Shown here in pieces: positions 16,232-24,916 of a stretch of 64,000 nt of DNA. The first letter of the stretch is position 1, and the number at the start of each line of letters is the position of its first letter. The notes under the pieces are model-generated. The model made no database searches and had not been told where the DNA came from. It saw only the letters and a program-made list of their open reading frames with translations. This DNA comes from Ovoidimarina sp038744785 (lineage in GTDB: Bacteria; Pseudomonadota; Alphaproteobacteria; Rhodobacterales; Rhodobacteraceae), in the NCBI GenBank assembly GCA_038744785.1, contig JBCDLX010000005.1, forward strand, positions 62,001-126,000, written 5' to 3'. The translations under genes and the position numbers were made by a program.

Positions 16232-17173
16232 TTGACCACACGTGCGGCCTTAGTCTCTTTGATCTTCCTCACATGCATCGCGGGCTGTGTCAGCACTGCA
16301 CCGGATCGCGCACGCACAGACGGCGACGTAGCCCGGGTTGCGTCGCCCCCAGAAAGCGACGCGGCGGGCGAGGCAAGCCAGCAACTCGTGTCCTACTACG
16401 CCCGGGTCCAGCGCAGCCTTGTAGCCCAAGGGCTTTTGCGCACCGATTCACAGGCTGCGGACGCGCCCTATACGTCGACGCATCTGACCGAGAACTTCCT
16501 GAGGATAGCGCTCTTCGAAGAATACTCGGTTGTTTCAGGCCGGCCTATAGCAAGTGTGACCGAAAGCAAGTTGCACCGTTTCGCCGAACCCGTGCAGGTG
16601 TCACTGGAATTTCAGGGTACCATTCCAGACGTGGTTTCCCAGCGTGACCGGCGCACCGTGTCTGAGTATGTAACGCGGCTTGCCCGCGCATCCGGCCATC
16701 CGATGCGCATGGTCCCAAAGGATGGGAACTTTCAGGTGATCGTGGCCGATGAGCCAAGCCGGCGCGCGCTTGGACCACGACTGACCGAGCTTATTCCGGC
16801 GATGGACCCCGGAACGTTGGGCACCGTGTTGAACCTTCCCCGATCTTTTTACTGTATCGTCATCGGTTACGACCCGCAGGACGATGGCACATACACGCAA
16901 GCTGTCGCCATCATTCGTGCTGAATTGCCTGATCTAATGCGCGCCTCGTGCTTTCACGAAGAAATCGCGCAAGGTCTTGGGCTGTCTAACGATAGCCCTG
17001 CAGCCCGTCCCTCGGTCTTCAATGACGACGAAGAGTTCGCCCTTTTGACCCTCCACGACGAACACCTGCTTCGTATTCTTTATGATCAGCGCCTGCGGCC
17101 TGGTATGGAAGCCGCGGACGCCACCCCGATTGCACGTACCATTGCCGAAGAGCTTGCGGCAGGACCCAGCTAA
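16232..17173 (+). CDS. DUF2927 lipoprotein
   Basis: A 313-residue lipoprotein with a TTG start one nucleotide after the telA stop. The signal peptide ends in the lipobox IAGC with the lipidated Cys at residue 19. The central and C-terminal parts match DUF2927: HLTENFLRIALFEEY, then a CFHEEIAQGLGLSND motif and FNDDEEFALLTLHDEHLLR. The HEE helix and later HDEH resemble a zinc-protease-like site, but activity is unproven. No good ATG exists nearby, and the lipobox supports the TTG. It probably acts in the periplasm for the operon's membrane proteins. Confidence 0.8.
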   Translation: MTTRAALVSLIFLTCIAGCVSTAPDRARTDGDVARVASPPESDAAGEASQQLVSYYARVQRSLVAQGLLRTDSQAADAPYTSTHLTENFLRIALFEEYSVVSGRPIASVTESKLHRFAEPVQVSLEFQGTIPDVVSQRDRRTVSEYVTRLARASGHPMRMVPKDGNFQVIVADEPSRRALGPRLTELIPAMDPGTLGTVLNLPRSFYCIVIGYDPQDDGTYTQAVAIIRAELPDLMRASCFHEEIAQGLGLSNDSPAARPSVFNDDEEFALLTLHDEHLLRILYDQRLRPGMEAADATPIARTIAEELAAGPS

Positions 17174-17190
17174 ACCAAGGAGCATCGCCC

Positions 17191-18288
17191 ATGGGCATCT
17201 TCGATTTTCTTTCCGGTGAATTCATCGACGTCATCCATTGGACCGACGACACCCGCGATACGATGGTCTGGCGTTTCGAAAGGGAAGGCCACGAGATCAA
17301 ATATGGTGCCAAGCTGACGGTGCGCGAGGGCCAATCCGCCGTGTTTGTCCACGAGGGCCAGTTGGCGGATGTGTTCACGCCAGGGCTTTATATGCTTGAA
17401 ACCAACAACATGCCGGTCATGACCACGCTTCAGCATTGGGACCATGGCTTCCGGTCGCCGTTCAAGTCCGAGATCTACTATGTCGCGACGCGCCGATTTA
17501 CCGACCTGAAATGGGGTACCAAGAACCCGGTAATCCTGCGCGATCCTGAATTCGGACCCACCCGGCTTCGCGCGTTTGGGACATATTCGGTCAAGGTTTC
17601 GGACCCAGCCCTTTTCCTGACCGAGATTGTTGGAACGGACGGCGAGTTCACGCAGGACGAGATTTCGTTCCAGATCCGCAACATCATCGTGCAGGAATTT
17701 TCGCGCGCCATCGCCGGGTCTGGTATCCCGGTTCTGGACATGGCGGCAAACACGCAAGAGCTTGGTCGGATCGTCGCAGAGGCCATCAGTGCGAGTGTCG
17801 CTGCATACGGCCTCGTTATCCCAGAGCTTTACATCGAAAACATCTCACTTCCCCCGGCGGTGGAAGAGGCGCTGGACAAGCGCACATCGATGGGCGTCGT
17901 TGGTGATTTGGACCGCTACACCAAATACGCAACCGCGGAAGCCTTGCAAAAAGGGGGCGAAGCATCGTCCGGGATCGGCGCGGGGGTCGGGGCCGGGCTT
18001 GGCATGGCCATGGGGGCGCAGATGGCCCGCCAAGGTCCCTGGGGTTCGCATGCAGCGCCCGTGGCCCCGCCGCCTCCGCCCGTCGAACACGTCTGGCACG
18101 TCGCCGAAGACGGCGCGACGAAGGGCCCCTTTTCGAAGGCCGCGCTGGCGCGGATGGCGGCCGAGGGCAGCGTCACCCGCGATACCTATGTCTGGACCCA
18201 AGGCCAGGACGGCTGGTTGCGCGCAGAGGATGTCGCTGAACTGGCGCAGCTTTTCACGGTCCTTCCTCCGCCCCCGCCGGGTGCGTGA
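17191..18288 (+). CDS. SPFH-domain protein with C-terminal GYF_2 domain
   Basis: A 365-residue protein related to Bacillus YdjI. Residues about 20-240 form an SPFH (prohibitin-like) domain, including the FRAF-like LRAFGTYSVKVSDPALF and the late YIENISLPPAVEEALDKR helix. A Gly/Met/Ala-rich linker and a PPPPP stretch follow, then a GYF_2 (DUF4339) domain at about 302-360 (WHVAEDGATKGPFSKAALA). SPFH proteins organise membranes and recruit partners, while GYF_2 domains bind proline-rich peptides. An AAGGAG site sits before the ATG. The domain pairing suggests a membrane-bound scaffold. Confidence 0.85.
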   Translation: MGIFDFLSGEFIDVIHWTDDTRDTMVWRFEREGHEIKYGAKLTVREGQSAVFVHEGQLADVFTPGLYMLETNNMPVMTTLQHWDHGFRSPFKSEIYYVATRRFTDLKWGTKNPVILRDPEFGPTRLRAFGTYSVKVSDPALFLTEIVGTDGEFTQDEISFQIRNIIVQEFSRAIAGSGIPVLDMAANTQELGRIVAEAISASVAAYGLVIPELYIENISLPPAVEEALDKRTSMGVVGDLDRYTKYATAEALQKGGEASSGIGAGVGAGLGMAMGAQMARQGPWGSHAAPVAPPPPPVEHVWHVAEDGATKGPFSKAALARMAAEGSVTRDTYVWTQGQDGWLRAEDVAELAQLFTVLPPPPPGA

Positions 18289-18306
18289 TCCGGAGCCCAG
18301 GTCGCG

Positions 18307-19392
18307 ATGAGCGAGGTTACATCTGAAGATCACCGGTTTCCATGCGAAGCCTGCGGTTCAGACCTACGCTACCAGCCGGGCAGCGGACGTCTTTATTGTG
18401 ATCACTGCGGAAACGAAGAAGCGATTGCCGATGTCGGTCCCTGGGCGGGCGCGATCGTCGAACTGGATTTCCGCGCTGCGATCGAAGCGCGTCTTCCCGA
18501 GCAGGAAATCGAAGAAACCCGGGTTCTGTCCTGCTCGAACTGCGGCGCGCAGGTCGAGTTTTCTGAAGAACTTCACTCCAAGGAATGTCCGTTTTGCGCC
18601 ACGCCAGTGGTGACCGACACAGGCACGCACCGCCACATCAAACCCAAAGGTGTCTTACCGTTTCTTCTGTCTGAAGAAGAGGCGCGCAAAGCAATGACGG
18701 ATTGGCTGGGACGGCTTTGGTTTGCACCGAACGGGTTGAAGGACTACGCGCGCAAGGGGCGCAGGCTCTCGGGCATCTACATTCCTTATTGGACATTCGA
18801 CGCCGATACGCGTTCTGCCTATCGCGGCGAGCGGGGTACGGTGTACTACACCGGGTCGGGGAAGAAACGGCAGCGTCGGATCAAATGGCGAGGCGTGTCC
18901 GGTCGGGTGGCGCGCGCGTTTGACGATGTGCTTGTCCTGGCCTCGCACTCGCTGCCGAGGCATCACACAGACGCGCTTGTGCCCTGGGATCTTTCTGCGC
19001 TCGAACCCTATCAGCCACAGTTTCTGGCCGGGTTCCGCGCCGAAGGCTACCAGGTGGAACTGGGTGACGCATTTGGGGATGCCCGCGATCAGATGGACCG
19101 CATCATCGCCCGTGATGTACGCTTCGATATCGGTGGTGACAGTCAGCGGATTCACGAGATCAAGACCCAGGTTTCCGATGTTACGTTCAAGCACCTTTTG
19201 CTGCCTGTCTGGACCGCGGCCTACAAGTTCCGCGGCGAAAGCTACCGCTTTATTGTCAATGCACGGACCGGTCGTGTCAGCGGCGAACGACCCTGGTCGG
19301 CGTGGAAAATAGCGGTTGCCGTGATCCTTGGGCTGATCGTGGCGGGAATTGTGGGGTACTTTGCTGCCCTGAACGAGATGCAGAGTTTCTGA
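18307..19392 (+). CDS. double zinc-ribbon membrane protein (YdjG-like)
   Basis: A 361-residue protein with two N-terminal zinc ribbons: C13-x2-C16 with C31-x2-C34, and C76-x2-C79 with C94-x2-C97. A soluble middle domain (IYIPYWTFDADTRSAYRG) follows, with one C-terminal transmembrane helix at about residues 335-355. It resembles Bacillus YdjG and 'TFIIB-type zinc ribbon' proteins. In Bacillus, YdjG works with YdjH to recruit the ESCRT-III-like PspA and the SPFH protein YdjI to membranes. Here it directly follows a YdjI-like gene, supporting a comparable role. No PspA homologue is seen in the window. Confidence 0.8.
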   Translation: MSEVTSEDHRFPCEACGSDLRYQPGSGRLYCDHCGNEEAIADVGPWAGAIVELDFRAAIEARLPEQEIEETRVLSCSNCGAQVEFSEELHSKECPFCATPVVTDTGTHRHIKPKGVLPFLLSEEEARKAMTDWLGRLWFAPNGLKDYARKGRRLSGIYIPYWTFDADTRSAYRGERGTVYYTGSGKKRQRRIKWRGVSGRVARAFDDVLVLASHSLPRHHTDALVPWDLSALEPYQPQFLAGFRAEGYQVELGDAFGDARDQMDRIIARDVRFDIGGDSQRIHEIKTQVSDVTFKHLLLPVWTAAYKFRGESYRFIVNARTGRVSGERPWSAWKIAVAVILGLIVAGIVGYFAALNEMQSF

Positions 19393-19795
19393 AGCGCGCC
19401 AAAGCGCATCCATAGATCCGGCCCTCAGATACGATGGCGGCGAGGGCCACCTTTGATCATCAGATAGTTGCGGCTAAGCCCGCTCGCGATCTGCCCAGAA
19501 CACACGCAAAACGAGAGCGTCCGTTGAGCCGGCGTCAGATTATCCCCGCAAGTTCGAGCCGGCATGCGCCGATTCGAAAATGAAGCCCAAATTGGCGCCA
19601 GTTGGGGCCTAGTTGACGCGCAATCGCGTACCGAAACGCAGCAGTTAACCAAGATCTCGACGATTGTCGCCGGCTACGGAAACTATCGCACTGGTTGATT
19701 GCGATGCAAGTCGATCGGTTTTGTGTTAGGCATCTTCTGGGAGTTGGAGAACGGGCGCTGTTGTTCCTGCCTAGATTTTTAAAGGAGTACATCGC
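19393..19795. other. 403-nt intergenic region, nothing recognisable
   Basis: No supported gene, RNA or clear repeat. It separates the zinc-ribbon gene from an orphan coiled-coil gene. Base composition is somewhat less GC-rich than flanking genes. It must contain the promoter of the orphan gene, whose ribosome site AAAGGAG is at its right end. Confidence 0.5.
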
Positions 19796-20788
19796 ATGGC
19801 AAAATCAAAAAAACTTAGTGATAAAGAGCTGTTGGGGGCGTTTGCGGACCTACTTGGGGAACCGGTAACAGTTCAGCCCGCCGCACCAGAACCCGAGCCA
19901 ATTGAGGCCGAAGTCGCTGCGGTAACGGTTCCAGACCTGGACCCCATGTTGGAACCCCGGGACCTGCTCTTGGATCTTGATGCGTTCGAGATCGATCTTG
20001 AACTCGAAGTGCCGAACCGTGCGTCATTGGCCGACGCCGCGCACACGGCCCTTTCGCTTGGCGACGGGTCAGACGAAGACCTTGACGATCTCGCCGATCT
20101 TTTAGCCCTGGGCGCGGCGATCTCGTCACGGCTGAGATTTGAAAACGGTGCCCCCTGCCCGCTTGAACCCGCTGACGCTGACGAGATCGGGCTGAGTGTC
20201 GCTGAGTTCGAAACGGCGAATTTTGTGGTTCGCGGTATGGTCGCGGGACAGACGGTCGTCGCCACCAACTTTGCACCGACGCTGGTTGGGCCAAGCCGGG
20301 TTGGGGCAGGCTTGTACATCGCGACCGCCGTACACCACGGCGTCGTCGTTCATGCCTTCATCGGGGGGCTTCTCAGGCTCCTGTTCAAGCTGTTGCAATT
20401 GCTGTGGAAAATCGGTGTTCGGGCTTGGAACGCTCGCAAACGTCTTAAAGCTGCAAATCGGCTGCGTGGCCGGTGGGCGCGCGAGGTTGCCAAGGGAACC
20501 ATGACGCGCGCGGAACAAATTCGGAAACTGGCCGGCTTGATCAACAAGCTGAAGGTCGAGATTGCTGCAATCGTAGCAACACTAGCAGAACTGGCCCTTG
20601 AGATCGCGAATGCAGAAAAGGCTCTGGAGGATGCGGAAGATTCCGATACCAAGAGCGAGATCGAAGACACGCTTCGCAAGCTTCGCGAGCAGATGAACAA
20701 GCTCGAACAAGAGAAAGCAAAGCTCGAAGCAGAAAAGAGCGCCGCCGAACAAGAGCAGCAGGAAGCGCAAGAACAAAGCGGCGACTAG
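19796..20788 (+). CDS. orphan acidic / membrane / coiled-coil protein
   Basis: A 330-residue protein I cannot assign. It has four visible zones. Residues 1-140 are acidic and Leu/Asp/Pro-rich. About 169-208 is strongly hydrophobic (GGLLRLLFKLLQLLWKIGV), enough for one or two membrane passes. Residues 211-232 are very basic. Residues 240-326 form a long Glu/Lys/Gln coiled coil. There is no cleavable signal peptide. A near-perfect AAAGGAG site and a 27-nt hairpin downstream mark a stand-alone transcription unit. The layout suggests a membrane-attached tether or scaffold. Confidence 0.85.
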   Translation: MAKSKKLSDKELLGAFADLLGEPVTVQPAAPEPEPIEAEVAAVTVPDLDPMLEPRDLLLDLDAFEIDLELEVPNRASLADAAHTALSLGDGSDEDLDDLADLLALGAAISSRLRFENGAPCPLEPADADEIGLSVAEFETANFVVRGMVAGQTVVATNFAPTLVGPSRVGAGLYIATAVHHGVVVHAFIGGLLRLLFKLLQLLWKIGVRAWNARKRLKAANRLRGRWAREVAKGTMTRAEQIRKLAGLINKLKVEIAAIVATLAELALEIANAEKALEDAEDSDTKSEIEDTLRKLREQMNKLEQEKAKLEAEKSAAEQEQQEAQEQSGD

Positions 20789-20806
20789 GCCAGGGAAGGA
20801 ACAATT

Positions 20807-20833
20807 GGCAAGGCGCCTGCGTGGCGCCTTGCC
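20807..20833 (+). terminator. hairpin after the orphan coiled-coil gene
   Basis: A perfect 11-bp stem GGCAAGGCGCC / GGCGCCTTGCC with a TGCGT loop lies 18 nt after the stop. It lacks a U tract. Confidence 0.6.
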
Positions 20834-21417
20834 GCCGGGAACACTCTCCGCAAACGTCCCGTACTTACCAGGTTCGCAGTGCAACATGTTCGCCGTCGGA
20901 GTCCTACTGGGTCATTCCACCTTGCGTCCGATGGTCACTTCATTTGTGGACCGGCGTCCTGCGCAGCCGACAGCAGCGGTGTAAAGCATCGTCCTTTCGA
21001 AACCTTCAACTAAGCACAGGATTTTCGCATAGGGACCGACGACGATGGGTACCGGCGTCTCGCCCGCATGGGAATCGATTCGCTTGCGGCGATTGGATTC
21101 CGTCAGAAACTGCCGCCCAATCGCCGCGACAGTGATTTACCCTTTTTGCAAAGGCCCTTGGTCGGGGTCACGTCTCGGGATAGCACAGTTTCCGGTTGGA
21201 CAGACCCGGCACGGGCGGCGAGCAAAGGCCAAAGCGAAAGCAAGACTAGCCTCTGCATCGCGACATTCCCCGTTTTTGGGTCCCGAAAACAGGATGAACC
21301 ACACACACCGAACGTCACGTTTGCCAATGCGCAATGAATGGAACCGCCAACGCCGTGGCGGCGGCCAAAAAGTGGCAGCTTCCGATGAAAGCCGCCGCTC
21401 CCGCCATCTGTAGCAGA
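20834..21417. other. 584-nt gene-poor region, nothing recognisable
   Basis: Short open frames occur on both strands, but none has a ribosome site, domain or codon pattern that I can support. With the flanking pseudogene it forms the emptiest part of the window and may be decayed coding DNA. Confidence 0.5.
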
Positions 21418-21801
21418 TTACCTCACGGTGATCCGTACGTCGTCGCCATGTATGCGAACGGTCTCGCGCCCAGGACGCTCGGCAACGAAGATCGTCTCAT
21501 ACGCCGGTGTCCACCCATTGCATCCGCCGCTGCGGCGCACACCGGGTTTCCCGAATGCTATGCGGCCCGTCTTGAGCTTTGCATTGATATCCGATTTGCT
21601 CTTCGCAAGATCGGCTTGCGTGGGAAGCTTTCCACATTCCCCGCGTCGACCATGCACAATCGCTGCCTGTCCCACATTAAGTGTGATGCTTTTCTGATGC
21701 TTGATCTTATTGTTGGCATCGGCAATCGACGCGGTTTAAATAACTGAAAACAGCGTGGCAATCGCCGCAATGGCCAGGCCACCCGTCAAACGTGTCATCA
21801 T
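21418..21801 (-). pseudogene. small secreted protein gene with a stop codon in its signal peptide
   Basis: Reading from ATG at 21801 gives a clear signal peptide (MMTRLTGGLAIAAIATLFSVI), then TAA at 21738-21736. The same frame continues with TASIADA, a good signal peptidase site, and about 100 residues of a Cys/Gly-rich mature protein ending at 21418. The mature part contains HGRRGECGKLP and GGCNGWTPAYETIF and keeps coding character. The simplest reading is a nonsense mutation (for example CAA to TAA). A GTG at 21675 could start an 85-residue form lacking a signal. I do not recognise the family. Confidence 0.65.
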
Positions 21802-21983
21802 GAACTTCCTTAAACTATCGTTGCCCATACTAAAGAAATATCCGCACACGTGATCAAGGGTTTTGAGACGAGAGTGCCCAAACAAACAGTTCGGTTTGTT
21901 GGGAACGGTTCACAACAGCAACATTGGCGCATACCGCAAAGCGTCCACACGCCAGGTATTGCTCAAAACGCTCAAAAGCCCGG

Positions 21984-22559
21984 TCAGATCAGCCGCACTT
22001 GTGCGCCAACGGGAACCAGATCAAAAAGTTCAGCGATCATTTCGTTGTAAAGCCCGATGCAGCCGGACGAGGACCGCCGGCCAATCTTGCGCGTGTCGTG
22101 TGTACCGTGGATCAGATAAGCGGGCCAACCAAGGTACAGCGCATGGGTGCCAAGCGGGTTGCCGGGCCCTGGTGGCATGAACTCTGGCAGACTGGGATCA
22201 CGTTCGCGCATCGACGCCGTCGGCGTCCAGCTGGGTCCAACCCGTTTGCGCACCACGCTGGTGTAGCCTCGGCGGGTCAACTCTTCGGTCGCCGGCACAG
22301 ATGTCGGGTAAAGCCGGTAGTCGCTTCGGTCCGCGCTCCAATAGTGCAAGGCGCGCGAGCCGGTGTCGCACAGGACCGAGACGACGCCGGCCTTCGAAAA
22401 GTGGTCGCCCCATTGGTGGGTGCGGAAAGACGATGCGTTTCGGCGGACCTCGGGATTTACACGCTCGGTCGTGGTCTGCGCAGAAACCAAGGCTGGTGCA
22501 GTAAGACAAGCGGCTGTGCCGGCCAAAAACACCCGGCGGGTCTGTTTGAATTGGGTCAT
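21984..22559 (-). CDS. L,D-transpeptidase (YkuD domain), Tat-like export signal
   Basis: A 191-residue exported enzyme that would form 3-3 peptidoglycan crosslinks or attach proteins to the wall. The catalytic motif is complete: H151 in YLIHGTHD and C167 in RRSSSGCIGL. The usual Arg after SxGCI is Gly here, a notable variation. The N-terminus has RRVFLAG followed by a hydrophobic stretch ending in VSA-Q, consistent with Tat or Sec export. The ATG at 22559 has a GAGGG site. An upstream start at 22658 would bury the signal. It is divergent from the valine operon. Confidence 0.88.
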   Translation of the reverse strand: MTQFKQTRRVFLAGTAACLTAPALVSAQTTTERVNPEVRRNASSFRTHQWGDHFSKAGVVSVLCDTGSRALHYWSADRSDYRLYPTSVPATEELTRRGYTSVVRKRVGPSWTPTASMRERDPSLPEFMPPGPGNPLGTHALYLGWPAYLIHGTHDTRKIGRRSSSGCIGLYNEMIAELFDLVPVGAQVRLI

Positions 22560-22718
22560 AGATACCCTCGAATTTACCTCGTAAGCGTCATGCCGCGCAT
22601 GGCCGCTTCGATCAAGAGCCCATGCTGGCCATTGGCGCTTTTTCACGCAAACGTGCACCGCTTGCCCCCCGCTCGGGCGGGCGGTAACCCTTGTTCAAGC
22701 CGCATAGGGAGGACGCTG

Positions 22719-23855
22719 GTGGATTTTGCGTTAAGCGAAGAGCAGACGGCCATTTTCGACATGGCACATGCGTTCGGCTCCGAGCACATCGCCTCGTATG
22801 CAAGAGATTGGGAGGCGGCGGGAACGATCCCCAAAGACCTATGGCCGAAGCTTGCCGAGCTTGGATTTGCCGGGCTCTATGTGTCCGAGGACAGTGGGGG
22901 ATCTGGTCTGTCGCGGCTTGACGCAACACTTGTGTTCGAGGCGCTGTCTGCATCGTGCCCGTCGGTCGCGGCGTTCCTGTCGATCCACAACATGTGCGCG
23001 GCAATGCTGGATCGGTTCGGATCCGATGACCTGCGCGCCCGGTTTCTGCCCCAGGCGCTGACCATGGATACAGTGTTCTCCTACTGCCTTACCGAACCCG
23101 GCTCCGGTTCGGACGCAGCGGCACTGCGCACCCGTGCCGCACGGACCAACGAAGGGTGGCGTCTGACCGGGACAAAGGCGTTCATCTCGGGCGGCGGGTA
23201 CTCTGATGCCTATATCGTAATGTGCCGCACTGGCGAAGATGGACCGCACGGTATCTCGGCCATGATTGTGGAAGACGGTGCTGCGGGTTTGAGTTTCGGA
23301 AGTCTAGAGCAAAAAATGGGTTGGCGCAGCCAACCAACCCGGCAAGTGCAGTTGGACAATTGCGACATTCCGTCAGGAAATCTTCTTGGTGAAGAGGGCC
23401 GGGGTTTCACATATGCAATGTCGGGGCTGGACGGCGGGCGCCTGAACATTGCCGCGTGCGCCCTGGGCGCGGCGCAATCCGCAATGGATCAGACGCTGGC
23501 CTACATGCGTGACCGCCGCGCGTTCGGACGGGCGCTGACCGACTTTCAGGCCCTTCAGTTCAAGCTTGCTGATTGCGAAATCGCGCTTTGCTCGGCGCGC
23601 ACGTTTCTACGCCACGCGGCCTGGGCGCTGGATGCCGGGCAGCCGGACGCCACCAAGCGCTGCGCAATGGCTAAGGCGTATGTCACCGAAGCGGCAAGCC
23701 GGGTCGCGGACACCTGCCTTCAGCTTCATGGCGGGTACGGGTACCTCGCAGACTACGGGATCGAAAAGACCGTGCGCGACCTTCGTGTGCACCAGATCCT
23801 TGAAGGCACCAACGAGATAATGCGCATGATTGTTGCCCGCGGCCTGATCCAATGA
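22719..23855 (+). CDS. acyl-CoA dehydrogenase, probably isobutyryl-CoA dehydrogenase
   Basis: A 378-residue FAD enzyme that introduces a double bond into short acyl-CoAs. Signatures include YCLTEPGSGSDAAALRT, the GGRLNIAACALGAAQ segment, and the C-terminal ILEGTNEIMRMIVARG. The GTG start (DFALSEEQT follows) has a GGGAGG site. A longer frame upstream is antisense to the transpeptidase gene and unlike the family. It is coupled by ATGA to 3-hydroxyisobutyryl-CoA hydrolase and then mmsB. That context makes isobutyryl-CoA, from valine, the likely substrate. Confidence 0.92.
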   Translation: MDFALSEEQTAIFDMAHAFGSEHIASYARDWEAAGTIPKDLWPKLAELGFAGLYVSEDSGGSGLSRLDATLVFEALSASCPSVAAFLSIHNMCAAMLDRFGSDDLRARFLPQALTMDTVFSYCLTEPGSGSDAAALRTRAARTNEGWRLTGTKAFISGGGYSDAYIVMCRTGEDGPHGISAMIVEDGAAGLSFGSLEQKMGWRSQPTRQVQLDNCDIPSGNLLGEEGRGFTYAMSGLDGGRLNIAACALGAAQSAMDQTLAYMRDRRAFGRALTDFQALQFKLADCEIALCSARTFLRHAAWALDAGQPDATKRCAMAKAYVTEAASRVADTCLQLHGGYGYLADYGIEKTVRDLRVHQILEGTNEIMRMIVARGLIQ

Positions 23856-24916
23856 CCGATCTACTGATCCGGAGGGAAGGCCGTGCTGGCCGGATAACCT
23901 TGAACCGCCCGAAAGCGCTGAATGCTTTGACGTACCAGATGTGCCTCGACATCGAGGCTGCGCTTGATGCGTGGCGGAACGACGAAGCCCTGGATCTTGT
24001 GGTCATCGACGCCGAGGGTGACAAGGCCTTCTCGTCGGGCGGTGACATCGCCGAAATGTACCGGTCGGGGACCGCCGGCGACTATGCCTATGGCCGGAGG
24101 TTCTGGGCTGACGAATATCGGCTGAATGCCAAGATCGCAGAGTATCCCAAGCCCTATGTTGCGTTCATGCAAGGGTTCACGATGGGCGGCGGGGTTGGCG
24201 TGTCGTGCCACGGCAGCCACAGGATCGTCGGTGACACGTCCCAGATCGCGATGCCCGAATGCGGGATCGGGCTTATCCCGGATGTGGGGGGCTCTTATCT
24301 TTTGTCCCGCGCACCGGGACGGCTTGGCGAGTATGTGGGGACGACGGGGTTTCGGATGGGCCCAGGCGACGCGATCCACATTGGGTTTGCAGACACCTAC
24401 ATCCCCGAAGACGCGTGGCCAGGATTGATCCGGGATCTAGAGCTTACGGGAAACGCCGATGTATTGGCCGAGGCCGCCTGTTCCGCACCACCCGGCGTGC
24501 TTGACACCCGCGAGGGTTTCACAGACCGGCATTTTCGCGGCGCCGCGATCGGCGACGTCGTGCGCGCGCTTGAGCTGGATGACTCCGACACTGCCAACGA
24601 CGCGCTCAAACTTCTTTCACGACAAAGCCCACTTGCAATCGCCTGTGCGTATGAGGTCATAGGGCGCGTGCGTGGCCTTATTGGCATCAGATCCGCTTTA
24701 GAGATGGAATACCGCTACACGTACCGCGCGATGGAGCACGGCGATTTCATCGAGGGCATTCGGGCGGCGATCATCGACAAGGACAGAACGCCCGCATGGC
24801 GGCACGCAACGGCCACAACCGTTCCGGCGACGGATGTGACGCGCATGCTGATGCCCCTTGGCGCTGACAAGTTGCGGCTGGAAGAGCCAGCCACACCGAT
24901 GGGAGAAACGAAATGA
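23852..24916 (+). CDS. 3-hydroxyisobutyryl-CoA hydrolase (enoyl-CoA hydratase/isomerase fold)
   Basis: A 354-residue crotonase-fold protein. Length and motifs (KAFSSGGDIAEMY, the oxyanion loop GFTMGGGVGVSCHG, MPECGIGLIPDVGGSYLLSR) fit 3-hydroxyisobutyryl-CoA hydrolase rather than a true hydratase. It would release 3-hydroxyisobutyrate from its CoA ester in valine breakdown. Its start overlaps the previous stop (ATGA) and its stop overlaps mmsB (ATGA), so the three are translationally coupled. The hydratase step between it and the dehydrogenase must be supplied from elsewhere. Confidence 0.92.
   Translation: MTDLLIRREGRAGRITLNRPKALNALTYQMCLDIEAALDAWRNDEALDLVVIDAEGDKAFSSGGDIAEMYRSGTAGDYAYGRRFWADEYRLNAKIAEYPKPYVAFMQGFTMGGGVGVSCHGSHRIVGDTSQIAMPECGIGLIPDVGGSYLLSRAPGRLGEYVGTTGFRMGPGDAIHIGFADTYIPEDAWPGLIRDLELTGNADVLAEAACSAPPGVLDTREGFTDRHFRGAAIGDVVRALELDDSDTANDALKLLSRQSPLAIACAYEVIGRVRGLIGIRSALEMEYRYTYRAMEHGDFIEGIRAAIIDKDRTPAWRHATATTVPATDVTRMLMPLGADKLRLEEPATPMGETK

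Noticed and set aside
14335..16317. 660-codon open frame on the minus strand
   Set aside because: It is antisense to the XpaC and TelA genes, His/Arg/Leu-rich, with no domain or ribosome site.
19425..19792. transposase or insertion sequence remnant
   Set aside because: The gap is suspicious, but I found no terminal inverted repeats, target duplication or transposase motif.
21924..22718. N-terminal extension of the acyl-CoA dehydrogenase
   Set aside because: The frame is open but is antisense to the L,D-transpeptidase and unlike the family. The GTG at 22719 has a proper ribosome site and family N-terminus.
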